The position numbers and the translations under genes were made by a program. A stretch of 7,865 bases of DNA from Chitinophaga pinensis (GTDB lineage Bacteria; Bacteroidota; Bacteroidia; NS11-12g; UBA9320). The DNA lies in NCBI GenBank assembly GCA_945890595.1, contig CAMDCQ010000110.1, forward strand, positions 1 to 7,865, given 5' to 3'. Under the pieces are notes generated by a model. It worked only from the letters and a program-made list of their open reading frames with translations, was not told where the DNA came from and searched no databases. Shown here piece after piece: positions 4,601-7,865 of this stretch (its first letter is position 1; every line of letters begins with the position of its first letter).

Positions 4601-5602
4601 TTAGGGTAGTTGCATGTGTTGTGGGAGTCTAGCATTTGCAGATGCTGTAATAAGTTGATAGTTGTATTTATAAAAATCTTGGCGAATGCGTTCCGCTTGT
4701 CCGCTTATATTAGTTGATTTTGATATCATTGCGGTTAGCCATTTTTTATATTCGCTAAGTGGCCTCATATCTGAGGTTTGCATAGAGTTGAAGCTATTAA
4801 AACCGATGGCTAAATATTTAGGTTCGTGTGTCTCTAGGTAAATGCTATTGTTGTCCACCGATAATTCGCATACATACAGAGTAAACTTACCTCTAGGATT
4901 AGTATTGTTGTCTAATTTTATGGCTAGCCTTGCTTCTGTCATTAGATCGTTCACAAGATTTATTAAGTCATTATATACCGCTACCAAAGTTTTAGGGTCT
5001 TCAAAAAAACCACAGTCATAGAAATATTCTACTTGTTTTAAGGTGTTTGATATGGTTTTGTTGGTCCAAATTTCGGTAGATGGGAGGTGAGTATATAATT
5101 GGTTCATCTGCACAGCATCTTCCAAGGCGCTGTCAGGCTCCGACTCTAAATTGAATTTTAATTGCGCATAGCTAGGATCCAAAAGAATAGAATGTTTCCA
5201 GTAGAATAATTTGAAGCGCGCTATTGCGGGATATCCAAATTGACGAAAAAACGGAAGGTCTTCGCACACACTAAAAGTCATACTGCCTTTGACATGTGAC
5301 AGTTTTTTAAATCTAAATTGAATGTCTTTAAAGTACGCTTGTAGCTCCGACGGATTATCATAGAGTGGCTTAAACGAAAAGCTGATATTTTCAGTTCCGT
5401 CGTCAAGTTCATCGATAGAGATTCCAATTTTTTTTCGTAAAATTATAAGCTCATCCAGTGTGAAAGAAGTGTCACCTCTTAGTCTTCGGTAAGCGCCCTC
5501 TCTGCTAATAGAGAGCAGATCAGCCACACTTGAAGCCATATTGGTGTGCGCGGGTAATAGAGATTTGAGTCTATTATTGAGTTTCGATAGCGTAGTATTC
5601 AT
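4601..5602 (-). CDS. BetR-like helix-turn-helix transcriptional regulator
   Basis: This 333-aa protein is probably a cytoplasmic DNA-binding regulator. Residues about 22-66 fit a BetR/XRE-type helix-turn-helix: S-S-V-A-D-L-L-S-I-S-R-E-G-A-Y-R-R-L-R-G followed by F-T-L-D-E-L-I-I-L-R-K-K-I-G-I-S-I-D-E-L. The remainder is a long all-alpha-looking C-terminal region without membrane helices. It contains E-D-L-P-F-F-R-Q-F-G-Y-P and A-R-F-K-L-F-Y-W (about 114-135), a pattern I associate with an uncharacterised Bacteroidota regulator family. The C-terminal part presumably senses a ligand or mediates dimerisation (inference). The ATG at 5602 is supported because the pseudogene copy diverges at that codon and an AT-rich leader lies upstream. 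It is transcribed away from the T9SS/lipase operon, with a 194-bp gap between them, so divergent control of that operon is likely. Confidence 0.85.
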   Translation of the reverse strand: MNTTLSKLNNRLKSLLPAHTNMASSVADLLSISREGAYRRLRGDTSFTLDELIILRKKIGISIDELDDGTENISFSFKPLYDNPSELQAYFKDIQFRFKKLSHVKGSMTFSVCEDLPFFRQFGYPAIARFKLFYWKHSILLDPSYAQLKFNLESEPDSALEDAVQMNQLYTHLPSTEIWTNKTISNTLKQVEYFYDCGFFEDPKTLVAVYNDLINLVNDLMTEARLAIKLDNNTNPRGKFTLYVCELSVDNNSIYLETHEPKYLAIGFNSFNSMQTSDMRPLSEYKKWLTAMISKSTNISGQAERIRQDFYKYNYQLITASANARLPQHMQLP

Positions 5603-5620
5603 ATTTTTTGATTAAAAACC

Positions 5621-5636
5621 ATACCTAAAGGTGTAT
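5621..5636. promoter_or_regulatory. Candidate operator dyad upstream of the regulator
   Basis: ATACCTAAAGGTGTAT has inverted halves ATACCT and AGGT-GT-AT, 18 bases upstream of the regulator start. In the degenerate repeat copy the counterpart (827-842) differs by one central base, while sequence a little further upstream has diverged heavily. It could be an autoregulatory site. This is inference from symmetry and conservation only. Confidence 0.3.
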
Positions 5637-5706
5637 CTTTATGATATAGTGTGGATGTTAGTCATGCATCCATTATTTTTTAACAATGCTAAGATAAAAT
5701 TATGTA

Positions 5707-5743
5707 TTTTTTGATAAAAATATTCTTGGATTATTATTTTTTG
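5707..5743 (+). promoter_or_regulatory. Candidate Bacteroidota-type promoter for the T9SS/lipase operon
   Basis: TTTTTTG (ending 5713) and TATTTTTTG (5735-5743) are 21 bases apart. This is close to the -33 TTTG and -7 TAnnTTTG consensus of Bacteroidota housekeeping promoters, although the -7 element has one extra T. Transcription would start near 5750, giving a leader of about 45 bases to ATG 5797. The same elements and spacing are preserved in copy 1 of the repeat (913-949). Confidence 0.38.
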
Positions 5744-5796
5744 TCTTCTTTTTTCTGATTTCAGGTAAGATGTTCGTGAGGTAAATTTAAAACAAT

Positions 5797-6888
5797 ATGA
5801 AAACAAAAAGTCAAAAACACCGAAGAAGTGGGCTCCTAGGGTTAGGTTTGCTCACTGCACTATTAGGGCAAGCACAATTGCCCAATGATTACATTACCAA
5901 AGTCAGTTTTCACGAGAAGAAGGAGGTCTCGTTTTCTTTGCCGAGCCAAGCTGATTACAATTGTTTAACGTATAGAGAGCTTGCAGAACATCATGGCTAC
6001 ATGCAATTTTATAGGATTGATGAGTATGTAGATTTGGATGGCGAAATTTTACTCGACAAAAACTTCATAGAAGAATATCAAGTTAGAGACGAATGGATGG
6101 AGTCTTTTAGCAGAATTACTGTTGGGAAAAGCACAATGGATGTTTATGACTCAAAAGGTGATTTGTTTTATCAAAAGCCCCGAATGATTGATTCATCTAC
6201 TGTTTTTCTTTCTCCGGCGGAAGCCTCTAATTACAAGTATTTAGATTTAACATTATCTTACTTTAATAGTTTGGTCCTTGCATACTCAAATTTGGGTTTT
6301 TCGGTAACACAAAGCAATAATGTAATAACGGCATACTCGCCTGAGGTTATAGCGACCTACGACCATAACTTAAAAATAGCAAGTGCTACTGAATTTGATT
6401 CTTTTGGTAACAAAATCAAAGAGACTACTATTGAGTACTCTTTAAATCACGAGAGAGATACATACTTCCCAGAAACGGAAACTGTATATGAATGGATAGC
6501 TACAGATAGCGGTTGTTGTATTCGTAAACTTACTGTTTATAAGAGATATGAATTTGAACGGACATTGATGCAAGGGAACAGTCCAAAAATTGAAAAGTCA
6601 AATGGTTCTGGAAACACTTATCAAAATTCAGATATTGAGGTTATGACTGAGTCCAGTACGAATGCATTCAGAATAATAAGCAAGACGCATAAAAACGAGC
6701 AATTCAATTTTAGTATATACGATATGGCAGGAAAACTATTAATGACTGGCAACACAACTGAAGATAGCAGAGTGGAACTCCCGCAAGGAATACGAGTGGG
6801 GATTTACCTTGTTCACGTTTCTACAGCCTCAGAAAATACTCCAACGGTCAAAAAAATCATTAAAACCAACACAAGTAGAACCTTTTAA
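5797..6888 (+). CDS. T9SS-secreted protein of unknown function (sorting domain type A)
   Basis: This 363-aa exported protein has a long signal peptide, with basic K-T-K-S-Q-K-H-R-R, hydrophobic core G-L-L-G-L-G-L-L-T-A-L-L and likely cleavage after G-Q-A at residue 26. The middle (about 28-280) is Tyr- and Ser-rich with many beta-like stretches and a Cys pair (D-S-G-C-C-I-R). I do not recognise it; R-D-E-W-M-E-S-F and F-D-S-F-G-N-K-I-K are prominent. Residues about 281-356 match a Por/T9SS sorting domain: F-N-F-S-I-Y-D-M-A-G-K-L-L, then V-E-L-P-Q-G-I and G-I-Y-L-V-H-V, with a basic tail. The protein should cross the outer membrane by type IX secretion and be released or anchored at the surface. 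The secreted lipase gene starts 12 bases after its stop, suggesting an operon and possibly a joint extracellular role. Confidence 0.88.
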   Translation: MKTKSQKHRRSGLLGLGLLTALLGQAQLPNDYITKVSFHEKKEVSFSLPSQADYNCLTYRELAEHHGYMQFYRIDEYVDLDGEILLDKNFIEEYQVRDEWMESFSRITVGKSTMDVYDSKGDLFYQKPRMIDSSTVFLSPAEASNYKYLDLTLSYFNSLVLAYSNLGFSVTQSNNVITAYSPEVIATYDHNLKIASATEFDSFGNKIKETTIEYSLNHERDTYFPETETVYEWIATDSGCCIRKLTVYKRYEFERTLMQGNSPKIEKSNGSGNTYQNSDIEVMTESSTNAFRIISKTHKNEQFNFSIYDMAGKLLMTGNTTEDSRVELPQGIRVGIYLVHVSTASENTPTVKKIIKTNTSRTF

Positions 6889-6900
6889 TCTATTGATATC

Positions 6901-7865
6901 ATGAACACACAAATAATTAAAAATCATATAAAATTTCTTACAGCTTTTATTGCTTTTTGTCTTTCGTTTACCGCGTTTGGTCAACCGCCAATCTGCGATA
7001 CTTGCCACTATGATGTGGATGTAACTTCCAATCCTAAACGTGTAATACCTTATGTATTGACAGAGTCAGCAGACACAGGTGAATACATGCCATGTGGTAC
7101 AGGAGTATTAATAAAGAAAAATATATCTTTTATACACGGACTAGGCGGAAGCTCCAACTCATGGGCAAAGCAAGCGGTATGGACAGAGCAGAACTATAAG
7201 TCTGCTGTTACTAATGTAAACTATGATGCCAAACTTCAAACTAGCTTTCATTACATATGCGATGAACTAATTCAAGAGCAAATCGAAGATGGTTCTGAGG
7301 ATGTTACGGGTTTATATCCCAACAGATGCAAGCTAAATGATTTTGCGATAGCTCACAGTCAAGGAGGTATTGCTGCTCGATACTTAGATTGGCAATGGGA
7401 TGACAATCAAAATGGTAATTTTGGGACAAGAGAGTTTTACGGTCTTGTCACCTTTGGTACACCTCACGCAGGTGCTGATATTGCCATCACAAAAACACAA
7501 CACAACGCATTTATAGGACAAATTGCTAGCAGCATTTTCTTAGAGAAGTCCTATGGCAATATTTATGATTTCACTTCATCTTTTGTAGGTTCTTTTTTAG
7601 GCCTTAGCGGTGCTGATGTTATTAGCAAAATAGATGATGCAATAGTCAACACCCTTGCACCACTTAGTACAGGTTCCTTGCACACACCAACTCTTGATGA
7701 AATGAAGCCTAACTCTCCTACAATGGATAGTATAAACAATCATCATAGTAGACTTAGAAAAGTGGCATTTTACGGTATAGAAGAAGAACCAGAATGCTGG
7801 CGTGTAATTAGTGGTATTACAGATACTGCTTCAGAGGACTACCCTATTTGGCAAGCTTCAAGAGA
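6901..7865 (+). CDS. Secreted alpha/beta-hydrolase lipase, 5' part
   Basis: ATG 6901 opens a frame that runs off the window end, giving 321 residues. The signal peptide (hydrophobic core about 12-25, likely cleavage after F-G near residue 27) directs export. The lipase signatures are F-I-H-G-L-G-G-S-S-N-S-W (77-88), the oxyanion-hole loop after the first strand, then A-I-A-H-S-Q-G-G (149-156) with the nucleophile Ser 153. Its elbow begins with Ala instead of Gly, as in Bacillus lipases. F-G-T-P-H-A-G (185-191) is a common lipase/PGAP1-like motif. The catalytic Asp and His would lie further on and are not securely identified. Extra Cys at 32, 35, 65, 120 and 143 suggest disulfides. It likely hydrolyses lipid esters outside the cytoplasm. 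A T9SS sorting domain may follow beyond the window but cannot be seen. It lies in an apparent operon with the preceding T9SS-exported protein. Confidence 0.85.
   Translation, partial: MNTQIIKNHIKFLTAFIAFCLSFTAFGQPPICDTCHYDVDVTSNPKRVIPYVLTESADTGEYMPCGTGVLIKKNISFIHGLGGSSNSWAKQAVWTEQNYKSAVTNVNYDAKLQTSFHYICDELIQEQIEDGSEDVTGLYPNRCKLNDFAIAHSQGGIAARYLDWQWDDNQNGNFGTREFYGLVTFGTPHAGADIAITKTQHNAFIGQIASSIFLEKSYGNIYDFTSSFVGSFLGLSGADVISKIDDAIVNTLAPLSTGSLHTPTLDEMKPNSPTMDSINNHHSRLRKVAFYGIEEEPECWRVISGITDTASEDYPIWQASR

Larger units (their letters stand above)
4547..5777. repeat. Large direct repeat, copy 2 (complete)
   Basis: This is the intact copy of the repeat at 181-983. It spans the mltG end, the complete regulator and 175 bp of its upstream region, ending 19 bases before the start codon of the T9SS gene at 5797. 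The two copies enclose 3.56 kb of cargo (984-4546). Such an arrangement could arise by single-crossover integration of a circular molecule or by tandem duplication followed by insertion. It could also collapse by homologous recombination. Confidence 0.93.

Noticed and set aside
181..5777. Composite transposon bounded by insertion sequences
   Set aside because: The bracketing repeats encode a regulator, not a transposase, and have no terminal inverted repeats or target-site duplications that I can see.

Overview
The window looks like a Bacteroidota genome, probably a Saprospiraceae- or Cytophaga-like lineage. It is AT-rich and its starts lack Shine-Dalgarno sequences. It also has a type IX secretion (T9SS) C-terminal sorting domain, surface-export-type lipoprotein signals (C-K-D-D) and a BetR-like helix-turn-helix regulator of a kind I associate with this phylum. 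No RNA gene, CRISPR array, transposase or integrase was found.

Layout. Bases 1-231 are the 3' end of mltG, a housekeeping peptidoglycan lytic transglycosylase. The rest reads as an accessory region built next to that gene end. A 1.2-kb segment carrying the last 51 bases of mltG, a 333-codon minus-strand regulator and its upstream region occurs twice in direct orientation. The mltG-proximal copy (181-983) holds a wrecked regulator, with lost start codon, 428-bp net deletion and an amber codon. The distal copy (4547-5777) holds the intact gene. A third, solitary 34-base piece of the mltG end lies at 2211.

Between the copies (984-4546) is a variable cargo. It holds a 242-aa lipoprotein with a glycine-zipper C-terminus followed by a 57-aa two-helix membrane protein. 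Next come two tandem paralogous Cys-rich surface lipoproteins (213 and 206 aa), an orphan T9SS sorting-domain remnant, and one or two tiny membrane-protein ORFs that converge on a strong hairpin terminator. The motif CGTAATGCCGC marks four block boundaries at 2208, 3007, 3816 and 4544, spaced 728-809 bp, with a long hairpin just before the first and another spanning the second. The last one coincides with the edge of the large repeat.

Downstream of the intact regulator, and divergent from it, is an apparent two-gene operon: a 363-aa T9SS-exported protein of unknown function and a secreted alpha/beta-hydrolase lipase that runs off the window at 7865.

How it may work together (inference). The regulator probably controls the divergent secreted-protein operon from the 194-bp gap between them. 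The cargo blocks look like surface or secreted antagonism or adhesion genes gained and rearranged by recombination at the mltG 3' end and at the short repeated motif. The most notable signals are the repeated use of the mltG end, the evenly spaced boundary motif, and the lipoprotein pair, in which one end is nucleotide-identical and the other is kept only at protein level.
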